Source of the DNA: Dyella flagellata
Lineage (GTDB): Bacteria > Pseudomonadota > Gammaproteobacteria > Xanthomonadales > Rhodanobacteraceae
Assembly: GCF_030160275.1 (NCBI RefSeq)
Contig: NZ_BSOA01000047.1
Span: forward strand, 80,022-144,021
Direction of reading: 5' to 3'
Length of the DNA stretch: 64,000 nucleotides
The notes below the pieces were generated by a model. It was not told the origin of the DNA. It saw nothing but the letters and a program-made list of their open reading frames with translations, and did no database searches. The translations under genes were made by a program, and so were the position numbers. Shown here one piece after another: positions 35,874-46,370 of the stretch; position 1 is the first letter of the stretch, and every line of letters starts with the position of its first letter.

Positions 35874-37358
35874 TTAAAGAAGAACGACATCGAACTGTTC
35901 CTGGGAGTAATGCTCCTCGGCCTGGAAGCGTATGCTTTTGGAGATGAACTCTTCCAATTCGGCCACGGCGGCCGACTCCTCCTCAAGGATACGGCCGACA
36001 ACCTTGGGGCTTGCCATCACCAGCAGTTTCTGCGCGTTGAATTGGCGCACGGCGCGGGTGATCTCGCGGAAAATTTCGTAGGTGACGGTTTCGGCCGTTT
36101 TCACCGTGCCACGTCCCATGCACGCAGGACACGGTTCGCACAACTGGCGCTCCAGGCTTTCGGTGGTGCGCTTGCGCGTCATTTCCACCAGGCCCAGCGG
36201 CGACATCGGATACACCGTGGTCTTGGCATGGTCGCGGGCGAGGCCTTTCTCCAGCATGCGGATGACCTGGCGCTTGTGTTCCTCATCGGTCATGTCGATG
36301 AAATCGATGATGATGATGCCGCCCAGGTTGCGCAGCCGCAGCTGGCGCGCTGCCGCCTGCGCGGCTTCCAGGTTGGTTCGATAGACGGTCTCCTCAAGGT
36401 TGCGCGTACCGAGATAGCCGCCGGTATTCACGTCGATGGTGGTCATCGCCTCGGTCTGGTCGACAATCAGGTAGCCGCCGGATTTCAACGGCACTTCCTT
36501 GCGCAAGGCGCGCTGGATTTCATCCTCCACGCCGTAGAGGTCGAAGATCGGCCGCTCGCCGGAATAGTGCTCGATGCGATCGTCAAGGTTCGGCATGAAC
36601 TTGTGCACGAACTTGGCGACCTTCTCGTAGGTCTCGCGCGAATCCACGCGCACTTTTTCGATGTCCTCGTTGAGCAGGTCGCGCAAGGCGCGCAACGGCA
36701 GCGAAAGCTCTTCGTAGACGCGATCGCCGACCTTGGCCTTCGCGATGTTCTCCTGCACCACGCGCCAGACCTTGCCCAGGTAGGTCACGTCGAACGCCAG
36801 CGATTCCGCGGACTGCCCTTCGGCATTGGTGCGCACGATGTAACCAAGCGGGCTTTCGCCGATCAGCGGGGTAAGCACCTCCTTAAGCCGCTGCCGCTCG
36901 TTGTCGTCCTCGATGCGGGTGGAGATACCCAGCGTGCGCGCATGCGGCAACAGCACCAAGTAGCGCGAAGGGATCGACAGGTGGGTGGACAGTCGTGCCC
37001 CCTTGGTGCCGATCGGGTCCTTCACCACCTGCACCACGATTTCCTGGCCTTCGTGGACCAGCTCGCTGATCGAGGGCATGTGGCCGTTGCCATTGCCGCT
37101 GGCGCCGACCTCCGCCCCCTCCGGCAGGGGCGGCCGGACGATGTCCGAGGCGTGCAGGAAAGCGGCCCGCTCCAGCCCGATGTCCACGAACACCGCCTGC
37201 ATGCCCGGCATCACCCGCTGCACCCTGCCCTTGTAGACGTTGCCGACATAGCCGCGCCGGGACGCCCGCTCGACATGCAGCTCCTGCAGCATGCCGTTCT
37301 CCACCACGCCCACCCGGGTCTCGCGCGGGGTCACGTTGATCAGGATTTCTTCGCTCAC
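35874..37358 (-). CDS. rng: Ribonuclease G
   Basis: RNase G processes the 5' end of 16S rRNA and some mRNAs. At 494 residues (E. coli 489) it is the short RNase E/G family member. An S1 domain (about 38-120, GYVGNVYKGRVQRVMPGMQAVFVDIG) is followed by the catalytic DNase I-like fold with the Mg-binding Asp in IIIIDFIDM, and the Zn-link CEPCPACMGRG (Cys407, Cys410). It heads the rng-yhdP-tldD group on the minus strand. Confidence 0.95.
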   Translation of the reverse strand: MSEEILINVTPRETRVGVVENGMLQELHVERASRRGYVGNVYKGRVQRVMPGMQAVFVDIGLERAAFLHASDIVRPPLPEGAEVGASGNGNGHMPSISELVHEGQEIVVQVVKDPIGTKGARLSTHLSIPSRYLVLLPHARTLGISTRIEDDNERQRLKEVLTPLIGESPLGYIVRTNAEGQSAESLAFDVTYLGKVWRVVQENIAKAKVGDRVYEELSLPLRALRDLLNEDIEKVRVDSRETYEKVAKFVHKFMPNLDDRIEHYSGERPIFDLYGVEDEIQRALRKEVPLKSGGYLIVDQTEAMTTIDVNTGGYLGTRNLEETVYRTNLEAAQAAARQLRLRNLGGIIIIDFIDMTDEEHKRQVIRMLEKGLARDHAKTTVYPMSPLGLVEMTRKRTTESLERQLCEPCPACMGRGTVKTAETVTYEIFREITRAVRQFNAQKLLVMASPKVVGRILEEESAAVAELEEFISKSIRFQAEEHYSQEQFDVVLL

Positions 37359-37464
37359 TTAAATTCCCCAAAGCATCCAGGCATTTATAGCCGTTACTTG
37401 CGAGAACTGTCGATGCGTGGCGCACGTCTCCTGCTGTACTGCCGAGTTCGGTAAAGTGGCAGTC

Positions 37465-37995
37465 ATGCGCCAGTCCAAAGCCGTTCCGACTCCCACCGAC
37501 AGCTCGATCCTCCCTGACGTTCTGTATCCCGGCCTGCGGCTGGTGTTCTGCGGCACAGCGGCTGGCAAGCGCTCGGCCCTTGAGGGGGCCTACTACGCCC
37601 ATCCCGGCAACATGTTCTGGCGCGCGCTGTTCCAGGTCGGCCTTACGCCTCGGCTGCTGGCGCCAAGGGAATTTCCCCTGCTGCCCGAATTCGGCATCGG
37701 CCTGACCGACCTGGCCAAGCGTCACGTGGGCAACGATAACGAACTGCCCAAGGACGCCTTCGATGTTGCCGGGCTGCTGGCCAAGATCGGGCAGCACGCG
37801 CCCCGCATGCTGGCCTTCACCAGCAAGCACGCTGCGCGTGCGGTGCTTGGTACCGGCATCGGATACGGATTGCAGGATCGTGCATTGGGCGCGACCAGGC
37901 TGTTCGTGTTGCCATCGCCATCCGGACAAGCGCGGGGGCACTGGGATCTAGCGTATTGGGTCACGCTGGCTGCACACGCATCGCGGACACTGTAG
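37465..37995 (+). CDS. Mismatch-specific uracil-DNA glycosylase, Deinococcus-Mug-like
   Basis: The ATG at 37465 gives 176 residues with the TDG/Mug fold: LVFCGTAAGKRSALEG, YYAHPGNMFWRALFQVGLTP, GIGLTDLAKRH and VLPSPSGQARGH. It would excise uracil or related bases from mismatches. Unlike E. coli Mug, the GINPG active-site Asn is replaced (GTAAG). Asp91 in HVGNDNEL is a candidate alternative catalytic residue, by analogy with Deinococcus radiodurans Mug, where an Asp at a similar place was proposed. The upstream ATG at 37417 is not favoured. Confidence 0.85.
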   Translation: MRQSKAVPTPTDSSILPDVLYPGLRLVFCGTAAGKRSALEGAYYAHPGNMFWRALFQVGLTPRLLAPREFPLLPEFGIGLTDLAKRHVGNDNELPKDAFDVAGLLAKIGQHAPRMLAFTSKHAARAVLGTGIGYGLQDRALGATRLFVLPSPSGQARGHWDLAYWVTLAAHASRTL

Positions 37996-38160
37996 GCTGG
38001 CCTGCGCGCATCAGCGCAAATACATGCGGAGCCATGCATTGCCTCTGGCACATGCTTGCCGTCCCGAAAGTTGTCTAGGCTGCTAAATTCCCGGCACCCT
38101 CAAAAGTCAGCCTTAGCGAATGGACGTCCGTTCCGCTTCGACTGATGGAAAGCATCGGTT

Positions 38161-41100
38161 ATGTGGATCGTCAAAATCGCGCTCGAGCGACCGCTCACCT
38201 TTGTGGTCCTGGCGCTGCTGCTGCTGATCCTCGGACCCCTGGCGATCCTGCGCATGCCGGTGGACATCTTTCCCAACATCGACATCCCGGTGGTTTCCGT
38301 CGTGTGGGGCTACACCGGCCTGCCCGCCGATGACATGAACAACCGCATCGTCAGCGGTTACGAACGCGCGCTGACCACCACGGTCAACGACATCGAGCAT
38401 ACCGAAACGCAGTCGCTCAACGGCGTTGGCCTGGTGAAGGTGTATTTCCAGCCGAACGTCAAGATCGACATGGCGGTGGCGCAGGTCACCGCGATTTCGC
38501 AGACGGTGCTGCACGGAATGCCGCCCGGCACCAATCCGCCGCTGATTCTGGTGTACAACGCCTCCACGGTGCCGGTACTGCAGTTTGCGCTCTCGTCGAA
38601 AGAGCTTTCGGAAACCGCCATTTTCGACGATGCCAACCAGATCGTGCGCACCTTCGTCACCGCCGTACGCGGTGCCGCCACGCCCTGGCCCTATGGCGGC
38701 AAGCAGCGCCAGGTGCAGGTGGATCTCAACCCGCAGGCGCTGCTTGCGCGAGGGCTGTCGCCCAGCGACGTGGTGGCGGCGATTGGCGCGCAGAACCTGA
38801 TCCTGCCGGCCGGAACGGAGAAGATCGGCGAAACCGAATACAGCGTGAAGTTGAACGGCAGTCCGCAGCAGATCGATGAGCTGAACAATGCACCGATCCG
38901 CACCGTCAATGGCATCACCACCTACATCCGTGACGTGGCGCATGTGCACGACGGCTCGCCGCCGCAGACCAACATCGTGCGCGTGGATGGCCAGCGCGCC
39001 GTCTTGATGTCGATCCTGAAAATCGGCGATGCCTCCACCCTGGATATCGTGGACGCCTTGCAGGGCAAGCTGCCGGCGATCCGCGCGGCGATTCCCCAAA
39101 ACCTGGAGATCCATTCGCTTTCGGACCAGTCGCTGTTCGTACGCGCGGCGATCTCCGGCGTGATTCGCGAAGGCGCCATCGCGGCGGGACTGACCGGCCT
39201 GATGATTCTGTTGTTCCTGGGATCGTGGCGCTCAACGCTGATCATCGCGATCTCCATTCCGCTGTCCATCCTCGCTTCGATCATGGCGCTGTGGGCGCTG
39301 GGCCAGACCATCAACATCATGACGCTGGGCGGCCTCGCGCTGGCGGTAGGCATCCTGGTCGACGATGCCACGGTGACGATCGAGAACATCAACTCGCACC
39401 TGGAGGAAGGCAAGGAGGTCTACCCCGCGATCATGGATGGCGCGCACCAGATCGCCGTGCCTGCCTTCGTGTCGACCCTGTCGATCTGCATCGTGTTCGT
39501 GCCGATCTTCTTCCTCGGCGGCGTCGCCAAGTACCTGTTTGCGCCACTGGCCGAGGCGGTGGTGTTCGCCATGCTGGCCTCCTACATATTGTCACGAACG
39601 CTGGTGCCGACCCTGTCGCTGTTCTGGCTGAAGAAACACGCGCACGAGAAGCAGGCGAACGGACCGCTAAGCTATTTCCAGCTTGCCTTCGAGCGTCGCT
39701 TCGAACGCCTGCGCGCAGGCTATCGTGGCACGCTGGAAACCACCGAGCGCCATCGGGGATTGTTCGCGATTCTGTTCTTCGCCACCTGCACGCTATCGGT
39801 CGGCTTGCTAGTGCCGTGGCTGGGACGCGATTTCTTCCCTTACGTCGACGGCGGACAGATCAAGCTGCACTTCCGTGCGCCGGTCGGTCTGCGCATCGAG
39901 GAAACGGCCCGCCTCGCCGACGGTATCGAAGGCGTGATCCGCAACACCATCCCGAAACAGGAACTGGCCAGCATCGTCGACACCCTGGGCATCCCCTACA
40001 GCGGCATCAATCTTTCCTACAGCAATACCGGCGTGGTGGGCACGTCGGACGGCGACATTTTCGTGACGCTCAACGAGGACCACCGCCCCACCATCGATTA
40101 CGTCCGTAGCCTGCGGCGACAGCTCGCGCAGAAATACCCCGGCGTGATCTTCGCGTTCCTGCCGGCGGACATGGTCGGGCAGATCTTGAATTTCGGCGCG
40201 CCCGCGCCGATCGACGTACAGGTATCCAGTCACGACGCGGATGCTTCGGCCCAGGTCGCCAAGCAACTGTATGGCGATTTGCTGACGATTCCCGGACTGG
40301 TCGATCTACGCATCCAGCAGGCACTCAACCTGCCGCAGATCAGCGTGAACGTGGATCGCACGCGTGCCAGCCTGGTCGGCCTCACCACCCAGGATGTCGC
40401 GAGCAACCTGTTGACCGCACTGGCCGGCTCTTCGCAAGTCAGTCCCACCTTCTGGGTGGATCCGAAGACCGGCATCAGCTACGGCATTACCACGCAAACG
40501 CCGCAATACCGACTCGACAGCTTGCAGGCGCTGAAAAACCTGCCGATCCACAGCCTCTCCGGCAACGGCGCGGCCAGCAGCAGTTCGTCCGGCTCGACGG
40601 TCAGCCAGACCTTGCAAAACCTCGTCGACTTCTCGCGCAGCGAAGGGCCGGCGGTCGTCACGCACTACAGCACGCGGCCCACCATGGATCTGTATGCTTC
40701 GGTCGACCGCACCGATCTCGGAGCCGTGGCGAGCGACGTACAGCGCGTGGTGGCCGAACATTCCAAACACCTGCCGCGCGACGTGAACATCGACATACGC
40801 GGCCAGGTGCAAACCATGCAGGCATCCTATCGAGGACTGCTAGGCGGGTTGCTGTTCGCCATCGTGCTGGTGTATCTGCTGATCGTGGTGAACTTCCAGA
40901 GCTGGCTCGATCCGCTGATCATCATCGCCGCCCTGCCCGCTGCCTTGGCCGGCCTGGTATGGATGCTGTTCCTGACCGGCACCACGCTATCGGTGCCGGC
41001 GCTGATGGGCGCGATCATGTGCATGGGCGTGGCAACGGCTAATTCGATCCTGGTGATCAGTTTCGCGCGCGAGCGGCTGGCGCATCACGACGATCCGGTG

Positions 41101-41346
41101 CGGGCCGCGGTCGAGGCGGGCTTCCAGCGTTTCCGTCCGGTGCTGATGACGGCGCTGGCGATGATCATCGGCATGGTGCCGATGGCCCTGGGCCTTGGCG
41201 AAGGCGGTGAGCAGAACGCACCGCTGGGTCGTGCCGTGATCGGCGGCCTGGTGCTGGCGACCGCCGCTACCTTGTTCTTCGTACCGACCTTTTTCAGTCT
41301 GCTGCATCGGCGCCGCAAGGCACGCCGCGATGCGGCTGCAGCGTGA
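38161..41346 (+). CDS. RND efflux transporter, inner-membrane permease
   Basis: The 1061 residues form a proton-driven resistance-nodulation-division pump with 12 membrane helices and two large periplasmic domains. The first helix starts MWIVKIALERPLTFVVLALLLL, and the proton-relay pair Asp401-Asp402 lies in GILVDDATVTIENI on helix 4. The pattern is HAE1/acriflavin-resistance type. A Ser-rich insert (SSSSSGS) lies near residue 805. The adaptor gene follows 9 bases downstream, but no outer-membrane channel is encoded nearby. Confidence 0.94.
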   Translation: MWIVKIALERPLTFVVLALLLLILGPLAILRMPVDIFPNIDIPVVSVVWGYTGLPADDMNNRIVSGYERALTTTVNDIEHTETQSLNGVGLVKVYFQPNVKIDMAVAQVTAISQTVLHGMPPGTNPPLILVYNASTVPVLQFALSSKELSETAIFDDANQIVRTFVTAVRGAATPWPYGGKQRQVQVDLNPQALLARGLSPSDVVAAIGAQNLILPAGTEKIGETEYSVKLNGSPQQIDELNNAPIRTVNGITTYIRDVAHVHDGSPPQTNIVRVDGQRAVLMSILKIGDASTLDIVDALQGKLPAIRAAIPQNLEIHSLSDQSLFVRAAISGVIREGAIAAGLTGLMILLFLGSWRSTLIIAISIPLSILASIMALWALGQTINIMTLGGLALAVGILVDDATVTIENINSHLEEGKEVYPAIMDGAHQIAVPAFVSTLSICIVFVPIFFLGGVAKYLFAPLAEAVVFAMLASYILSRTLVPTLSLFWLKKHAHEKQANGPLSYFQLAFERRFERLRAGYRGTLETTERHRGLFAILFFATCTLSVGLLVPWLGRDFFPYVDGGQIKLHFRAPVGLRIEETARLADGIEGVIRNTIPKQELASIVDTLGIPYSGINLSYSNTGVVGTSDGDIFVTLNEDHRPTIDYVRSLRRQLAQKYPGVIFAFLPADMVGQILNFGAPAPIDVQVSSHDADASAQVAKQLYGDLLTIPGLVDLRIQQALNLPQISVNVDRTRASLVGLTTQDVASNLLTALAGSSQVSPTFWVDPKTGISYGITTQTPQYRLDSLQALKNLPIHSLSGNGAASSSSSGSTVSQTLQNLVDFSRSEGPAVVTHYSTRPTMDLYASVDRTDLGAVASDVQRVVAEHSKHLPRDVNIDIRGQVQTMQASYRGLLGGLLFAIVLVYLLIVVNFQSWLDPLIIIAALPAALAGLVWMLFLTGTTLSVPALMGAIMCMGVATANSILVISFARERLAHHDDPVRAAVEAGFQRFRPVLMTALAMIIGMVPMALGLGEGGEQNAPLGRAVIGGLVLATAATLFFVPTFFSLLHRRRKARRDAAAA

Positions 41347-41355
41347 GAGCCGATC

Positions 41356-42519
41356 ATGTCCACCGCCAATGCTCCCCAACCCGCTGCCAAGCCTTCGCAC
41401 GGTGCGCGACTCGTTCTCATCGGACTCGGCGTCGTGTTGGCAGTGCTGGCGGCCTTCGGCATCGTCAAGCGCGTGCACGCACGGCATGAACTGACTGCCG
41501 ATACCAACCGCAACGCCATCGCCACGGTAGCCACGATCACGCCGAAAGCCTCACCCAAGGACCAGGGCCTTACCCTGCCCGGCACGGTCGCTTCGTGGCA
41601 AGACGCACAGGTGTACGCACGCACCACCGGGTACGTCGCCAAGTGGTACGTCGACATCGGCACGAAAGTAAAGAAGGGACAGCGCCTGGCCGACCTGGAT
41701 ACGCCGGATGTCGACAACCAGTTGCTGCAGGGCAAGGCGCAGATGCACACCGATCAGGCCAACGCCTCGTTTGCCAAAGTCACTGCCGATCGCTACGCCA
41801 AACTGGCTACGCAGGGATTGGTGGCGCAGCAGACAGCCGATCAGTACATGGCCCAATACAAGGCGGATTCGGCTACCGTGCAAGCGGATCAAGCGAACGT
41901 GGCGCGCTTGCAAACCATGCAGGACTTCAAGCACATCGATGCGCCCTATGACGGCGTCGTCACCCAGCGCAATCTCAATATCGGTGCGCTGGTGGATGCA
42001 GGCGCCAGCGGCAGCAATCTGTTCGTGATCGCCGATACCAGCAAGCTGCGCGTATACGTGGATGTGCCGGAAACCTATGCCGCCAGTGTGCACACCGGCA
42101 TGCCTGCCGATGTCAGCCTGAGTACTTACGGAGCCAAGCCGATCACCGGCAGCGTCGCGCGCACAGCCGATGCACTCGATCCGAATACGCGTACCTTGCA
42201 CACGGAAATCGACGTGGACAATACCAGGCAACAGCTGGTACCCGGCGTCTATGCCAACGTGAGATTGCAGGTATCGACCGCGACGCGCAATTACGTCGTT
42301 CCCGCCAACGTGCTGATGTTCCGCGCCGAAGGCTTGCGTGTCGCCCTGGTCGATGAAAAACAGCGCGTGCACCTGCAGCCGGTGACGCTTGGCCGGGATT
42401 TTGGCAGTACGGTGGAAATTACCGAAGGTTTAAGCGATTCAGACCGCCTGGTGCTGAGCCCATCGGACTCATTGTACGAAGGACAGCAAGTGAAGGATGC
42501 GAATGCGGCAAGCAGGTAG
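41356..42519 (+). CDS. RND efflux periplasmic adaptor (membrane fusion protein)
   Basis: The 387 residues have an N-terminal membrane anchor (about 15-36, LVLIGLGVVLAVLAAFGIV), then HlyD-type lipoyl halves (GYVAKWYVDIGTKVKKGQRLADLD and PYDGVVTQRNLNIGALV), an alpha hairpin and a beta-barrel with a membrane-proximal domain. It links the RND pump encoded just upstream to an outer-membrane channel. No TolC-like gene lies in the window. Confidence 0.93.
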   Translation: MSTANAPQPAAKPSHGARLVLIGLGVVLAVLAAFGIVKRVHARHELTADTNRNAIATVATITPKASPKDQGLTLPGTVASWQDAQVYARTTGYVAKWYVDIGTKVKKGQRLADLDTPDVDNQLLQGKAQMHTDQANASFAKVTADRYAKLATQGLVAQQTADQYMAQYKADSATVQADQANVARLQTMQDFKHIDAPYDGVVTQRNLNIGALVDAGASGSNLFVIADTSKLRVYVDVPETYAASVHTGMPADVSLSTYGAKPITGSVARTADALDPNTRTLHTEIDVDNTRQQLVPGVYANVRLQVSTATRNYVVPANVLMFRAEGLRVALVDEKQRVHLQPVTLGRDFGSTVEITEGLSDSDRLVLSPSDSLYEGQQVKDANAASR

Positions 42520-42552
42520 GGTTATTGAAAGGCAAAATCTTTCGATGCATCC

Positions 42553-43839
42553 CTAATCGATCGGCGTATGCCGATACGCAGCCACGTCCCGTTCCTGTAC
42601 CGCCGCAGCATGGTTGGACCACGCTTGCCGGATGTAAGTGACCACCGCAGCAACGTCCCCATCGCTTAGCTGCTGCGCATACGGCGGCATGGAATACGGT
42701 CGCGCATTGCCCGCCGTCAACGGAGAGAACCCACCCAGCAAAACTACGCGCGTCGCGTTGATGCCCGTAGGTTCCACCACTGACGCATTGCCATCCAGTG
42801 GCGGGTAGACGCCGGCAATACCCGCACCATTCTTGCCGTGGCATTTCTCGCACCGTTCACCGTACACAACATTGCCGCGGCTGATAAGGGATTGGGCATT
42901 GAAGTTCGCGCGCGTCGGCGCTTGAGCGGCACGGGCCGGCAACGAAAGCAGATAATCGGCGATGGCTTGCAGATCATCTTCGCGCAGATATTGCGTGCTG
43001 CCGGCCACTACGTCTGCCATGGGCCCGACCGCCACACCCTTCGACGCCTGACCCGTTTTCAGCACAGCGATGATGTCCTGCCGGCTCCAACCCGTGAGGC
43101 CGCCGTTGGCCTGCGTACTCAGGTCCGGTGCATACCAGCCTTGCTCCGGTATCCGTCCCCCGGACAAGGTCGCGCTGGCCTCAAGGCCGCCCCACGCGCC
43201 ACGCGCGGCATGGCATTCGTTGCAATGCCCAAGGCCTTGCACCAGATAGGCGCCACGATTCCACGACGCCGATTGCGAAGCGTCGGGCCGATACGTGCCC
43301 GCCTTGAAATACACGGCCCGCCACGCCGTCAGTGTGCTTCGCAGGTTATAGGGAAAGCGCAACGTCGGGGCTGCGTTCGGCTGGTGTGTGGGTCGCAAGG
43401 AGCGCAGGTAGGCAAAGATGGCGATGGCGTCATCGCGGTCGACCTTGGTGAACGAGGTGTACGAAAACGCCGGATAAAGCGGCTCGCCGTTGCGCCCCAT
43501 GCCATCATGCAAGGCGCGCCAGAAATCCTGGAAACTCCAATCGCCGATGCCGGTTTCCGCATCCGGCGTGATGTTGGGTGCCGGGATGCTGCCGAACGGC
43601 GTGGGCAGCATGCGGCCCCCCGCAAATGATTGGCCACCGCGCAAGGTATGGCAGGAAACACAATCGCCGACGGTGGCCAAGTAACGGCCTTGGGCGATCA
43701 CCTCGGGATCTTTCAACTTCGCGGCGATGACCGGATCTTCCGCTTGGGCCGGCAATTGCCGAGGTTGCCGCGACAGCCACCACCCGCCAGCCAGTACGAT
43801 CACCAAAAGCACGGCAGGAATCCACAGCAAGCGCTTCAT
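42553..43839 (-). CDS. Tri-haem cytochrome c, dehydrogenase-subunit type
   Basis: The ATG at 43839 gives 428 residues with an N-terminal hydrophobic segment (MKRLLWIPAVLLVIVLAGGWW), a signal anchor. Three CxxCH sites are visible: CVSCH (Cys60), CNECH and CEKCH, each followed by a cytochrome c fold. The layout is that of cytochrome subunits of membrane-bound alcohol, gluconate or aldehyde dehydrogenases, which pass electrons to ubiquinone or oxidases. No dehydrogenase gene is adjacent. It overlaps the upstream di-haem gene by 4 bases (ATGA). Confidence 0.9.
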   Translation of the reverse strand: MKRLLWIPAVLLVIVLAGGWWLSRQPRQLPAQAEDPVIAAKLKDPEVIAQGRYLATVGDCVSCHTLRGGQSFAGGRMLPTPFGSIPAPNITPDAETGIGDWSFQDFWRALHDGMGRNGEPLYPAFSYTSFTKVDRDDAIAIFAYLRSLRPTHQPNAAPTLRFPYNLRSTLTAWRAVYFKAGTYRPDASQSASWNRGAYLVQGLGHCNECHAARGAWGGLEASATLSGGRIPEQGWYAPDLSTQANGGLTGWSRQDIIAVLKTGQASKGVAVGPMADVVAGSTQYLREDDLQAIADYLLSLPARAAQAPTRANFNAQSLISRGNVVYGERCEKCHGKNGAGIAGVYPPLDGNASVVEPTGINATRVVLLGGFSPLTAGNARPYSMPPYAQQLSDGDVAAVVTYIRQAWSNHAAAVQERDVAAYRHTPID

Positions 43840-44579
43840 GCACCATCTCCGTGTGCCTGCAATACACCACAACGCAAGGGTGGTGTGATCGACCCCGCAG
43901 GCTGCGGGTGCGTATCGGCCGGCACTTGCCGGCCCGCCAGCCATGCCGAAACCGCCGTGATGTCTGCCGGCGCCAGGCGGCCGGCGATCTGGGCCATGCA
44001 GTCCGGCGCGGCCGAAGCGCGCGTGCCGGCGCGCCACGATCCCAGCTGAGCGCTGATGTAGTCGTAAGGCAGACCAGCCAATCCCGGCACCGACGGCTCC
44101 GTGCCGGTGAGCTGCTTGCCGTGGCAGGCCTGGCATGGGGGAATCTGGCGGGCGGGATCGCCCGAGGTGACCAGTTGCTCGCCACGCTGCAGCATCGATG
44201 GTGCCAGCGCCGGTACCGGCCTGCGCTCGTAAGGCACCTGCTGCGCGGCGAAGTACTCGGCAATCTCGTGCATGTAGTCCGGGGTGAGCGAACGCGCGAT
44301 ATATTCCATCGGCGCGTATTGGCGCAGGCCGCGTTGGAAGTTCTGCAACTGCAGGGCGAGGTAACCAGCCGGTTTGCCCGCCAGACGCGGGGAGAAGCCG
44401 CTACCGGAAGAGCCTTCGCCATGTAGCCCATGGCAGCTGGTACAGGCAGCGATTCGTTGCTGCAGGGTGTCAGGCACGCTGGCTTGATCTGCATGCGCAA
44501 GCGCGCCGCCCAGCAACAAGGCGAATGGCATCGCTCGTCGCAAGCGCCTATGGAGAGTCGGCCAGCCCCTGGTATCCAT
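43836..44579 (-). CDS. Di-haem cytochrome c
   Basis: The ATG at 44579 gives 247 residues; a later ATG at 44531 (MPFALLLGG) would also yield a signal peptide and is a fair alternative. Two CxxCH sites are present, CTSCHGLHGEG and CQACHGKQLTG, each in a class I cytochrome c domain of about 90 residues. Its stop overlaps the start of the tri-haem gene, so they form one electron-transfer unit in the periplasm. Confidence 0.88.
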   Translation of the reverse strand: MDTRGWPTLHRRLRRAMPFALLLGGALAHADQASVPDTLQQRIAACTSCHGLHGEGSSGSGFSPRLAGKPAGYLALQLQNFQRGLRQYAPMEYIARSLTPDYMHEIAEYFAAQQVPYERRPVPALAPSMLQRGEQLVTSGDPARQIPPCQACHGKQLTGTEPSVPGLAGLPYDYISAQLGSWRAGTRASAAPDCMAQIAGRLAPADITAVSAWLAGRQVPADTHPQPAGSITPPLRCGVLQAHGDGA

Positions 44580-44667
44580 GCCGAAAGTATAGGGGTTGCC
44601 CGTACGCCAACCATGACACCTGCGGTTATGCTGCGTCATCACGCCACGCCCAGATCCGGAGGTTGCC

Positions 44668-46284
44668 ATGCATCGCCCATCGCTGTTGTGCGCCGCACTT
44701 GCGCTGGCCGTTCTCCCTGCCGCTGCGCTTTTCGCCCAGGACGGCCATGCAGTGGCATGGCAAAGCGTGACCGAACTTCAACAACAGATGGACGCGGGCA
44801 AGCTCGCCAGCAAGGCGCTGGTACAGGACGATATCGCACGCATCCGACAGATCGATCAAGCCGGCCCGACCTTGCGTTCGGTGCTGGAATTGAATCCAGA
44901 TGCCACCAAGATTGCCGCCGAACTGGATGCCAGTCGCAAGTCTTCGCATGGCGCCCTGTATGGCATCCCGGTGTTGTTGAAGGACAACATCGATACCGGC
45001 GATCACATGCTGACCACGGCCGGTTCGCTCGCGCTGATGGGGGCACCGGCGCCGCAAGATGCCGCGCTGGTAACGCGTTTGCGCAAAGCCGGCGCCGTGA
45101 TTCTGGGCAAGGCCAACTTGAGCGAATGGGCGGATTTCCGCTCCGCCCATGCCAGCAGCGGCTGGACCGGCCGCGGCGGACAGACGCGCAACCCCTATGC
45201 GTTGGATCGCAATCCCTGCGGATCCAGTTCGGGTTCCGCGGTAGCTGTCGCCGCTGGCCTGGTGCCCGTAGCGGTAGGTTCGGAAACGGACGGATCGATC
45301 ATCTGCCCGGCTTCGATGAACGGCATCGTCGGCATCAAACCGACGCTGGGCCTGGTCAGCCGCAGCGGCATCATTCCGATCAGCCACAATCAGGACACAG
45401 CCGGCCCGCTGGCGCGCAGTGTCAGCGATGCGGCGATTTTGCTCACTGCGTTGGCAGGCAGCGACCCGCACGATCCGGCCACGGTCGATGCGGATAAACA
45501 CGCTACCGATTACGCACACTTCCTCGACCCGAACGGCTTACGCGGCAAGCGCATCGGCGTGGTGCGTCAGCTCGCCGGCAATGAGCCCAATGCCGATCGC
45601 GTGCTGGATGAAGCGATCGCGGTGATGAAGGCGCAAGGCGCGATCATCGTCGACCCGGTCACCCTGCCGCATCTGGCCGAGCTAGGCGATCCGGAAATGA
45701 CCGTGATGCTGTACGACTTCAAGCATGACCTCAACGCCTATCTGGCGGGCCATAAAGGCCTGAAGGTCAAAACGCTCGCCGACCTGATCGCTTTCGACCA
45801 GCAGGAATCGGCACGCGAAATGCCATGGTTCGGGCAGGATCTGTTCGAACAGGCGCAAGCCAAGGGGCCGCTGACGGACAAGGCTTACGTCGATGCGTTG
45901 ACCAAGGCGAAACAATTCTCCGGGCCGCAAGGCATCGATGCCGCGCTTGCGGCCAATCACCTGGATGCCTTGCTCTCACCCTCATGGGGACCGGCGTATC
46001 TCACCGACTTGGTGCTCGGCGATCACATCGTCAGCGGGAATCCCACCATTGGCGGCGCATCGCAGCCGGCTGCGGTGGCGGGTTATCCATCGATCACCGT
46101 GCCGGCGGGGTGGACGCATGGCCTGCCAGTCGGCATCGTGTTCTTTGGCACCAAGTGGAGCGAACCGACGCTGATTTCGATCGCCTACGGCTTCGAGCAG
46201 CATACGCACGCATGGCAGGCGCCGAAGTTTTTGCCGACGGTGGATGGCAACGCCTACGCACCAGTGCCTGCGCAGCGCCATTGA
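44668..46284 (+). CDS. Exported amidase-signature family hydrolase
   Basis: The 538-residue protein has a signal peptide (cleavage near LFAQ, residue 24) and an amidase-signature domain. The Ser-cisSer-Lys triad is visible: Lys105 (LLKDNI), the Gly/Ser loop CGSSSGS (Ser186-188) and nucleophile Ser210 (ETDGSI). The ATG follows GGAGG. Family members cleave amides and esters; a secreted form could hydrolyse peptides, acyl amides or drugs. An exported B3-type metallo-hydrolase is encoded 86 bases downstream in the same direction. Confidence 0.92.
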   Translation: MHRPSLLCAALALAVLPAAALFAQDGHAVAWQSVTELQQQMDAGKLASKALVQDDIARIRQIDQAGPTLRSVLELNPDATKIAAELDASRKSSHGALYGIPVLLKDNIDTGDHMLTTAGSLALMGAPAPQDAALVTRLRKAGAVILGKANLSEWADFRSAHASSGWTGRGGQTRNPYALDRNPCGSSSGSAVAVAAGLVPVAVGSETDGSIICPASMNGIVGIKPTLGLVSRSGIIPISHNQDTAGPLARSVSDAAILLTALAGSDPHDPATVDADKHATDYAHFLDPNGLRGKRIGVVRQLAGNEPNADRVLDEAIAVMKAQGAIIVDPVTLPHLAELGDPEMTVMLYDFKHDLNAYLAGHKGLKVKTLADLIAFDQQESAREMPWFGQDLFEQAQAKGPLTDKAYVDALTKAKQFSGPQGIDAALAANHLDALLSPSWGPAYLTDLVLGDHIVSGNPTIGGASQPAAVAGYPSITVPAGWTHGLPVGIVFFGTKWSEPTLISIAYGFEQHTHAWQAPKFLPTVDGNAYAPVPAQRH

Positions 46285-46370
46285 ATGCGCATCAGGCTGG
46301 CCGAAAACCGCTCGTTTCGGCCAGCCCAACGGCGTAGGGTGGCACTTCTGCTTTCGACACGGAGATGTGC

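Noticed and set aside
35805..37454. 549-codon plus-strand frame opposite rng
   Set aside because: It is fully antisense to the conserved RNase G gene and has no protein-like features.
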